Shown: positions 6,670 through 6,670 of the stretch, piece after piece
Position numbering within the stretch: the first letter of the stretch is position 1
Layout of the letters: each line of letters starts with the position of its first letter
Assembly: GCA_031263335.1 (NCBI GenBank)
Contig: JAISGB010000267.1
Location: 1-6,670 of the forward strand
DNA: 6,670 bases
Source of the DNA: Eubacteriales Family XIII. Incertae Sedis bacterium
Lineage (GTDB): Bacteria; Bacillota; Clostridia; Peptostreptococcales; Anaerovoracaceae
Direction of reading: 5' to 3'
Program-made: the position numbers and the translations under genes
The notes under the pieces: generated by a model
Told to the model about the DNA's origin: nothing
What the model saw: the letters and a program-made list of their open reading frames with translations, nothing else
Databases searched by the model: none

Positions 6670-6670
6670 G

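Overview
This 6.67-kb GC-rich window has the look of a chromosomal segment from an anaerobic, Clostridia-like Firmicute. That placement is an inference. It rests on a CadA-type metal ATPase and a small P-loop protein that both resemble clostridial proteins, on strong GGAGG/AGGAAGGGG ribosome-binding sites, and on a near-consensus sigma-A-type promoter. No RNA gene, CRISPR array, insertion sequence or phage gene is visible. Five genes are supported; the first and the last run off the window edges.

Left part, plus strand (2-2067): the C-terminal two thirds of a P1B-type Zn/Cd/Pb-exporting ATPase is followed, with a 4-bp ATGA overlap, by a 4'-phosphopantetheinyl transferase of the Sfp type. The transferase has all its catalytic motifs. 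Near its C-terminus it carries an unusual stretch of about 45-50 residues rich in Arg, Asp, Gly and Ala. A GC-rich hairpin without a T tract lies just after its stop codon.

Middle part (2068-2682): a short non-coding gap holds a TTGAAA-N17-TATAAT promoter. It drives a free-standing gene for a 143-residue P-loop ATP-binding protein of unknown job. This gene is visibly less GC-rich than its neighbours.

Right part, minus strand (6670 down to 2702): ileS (isoleucyl-tRNA synthetase, eukaryote-like type 2; the N-terminus with the HIGH motif lies outside the window) is followed after 54 bp by a small antibiotic-biosynthesis-monooxygenase (ABM/YgiN-like) protein. That gene overlaps by 4 bp a nitrilase-family hydrolase resembling Nit2/omega-amidase. 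The three are probably cotranscribed, with a possible weak extra promoter between ileS and the ABM gene. This operon converges on the P-loop gene with a gap of only 19 bp.

Most of the content is ordinary housekeeping and metabolism, and I see no clear new defence or mobile system. The points most worth a second look are the charged insert in the transferase, the small lone P-loop ATPase, and the coupling of an ABM protein and an omega-amidase-like enzyme behind ileS.
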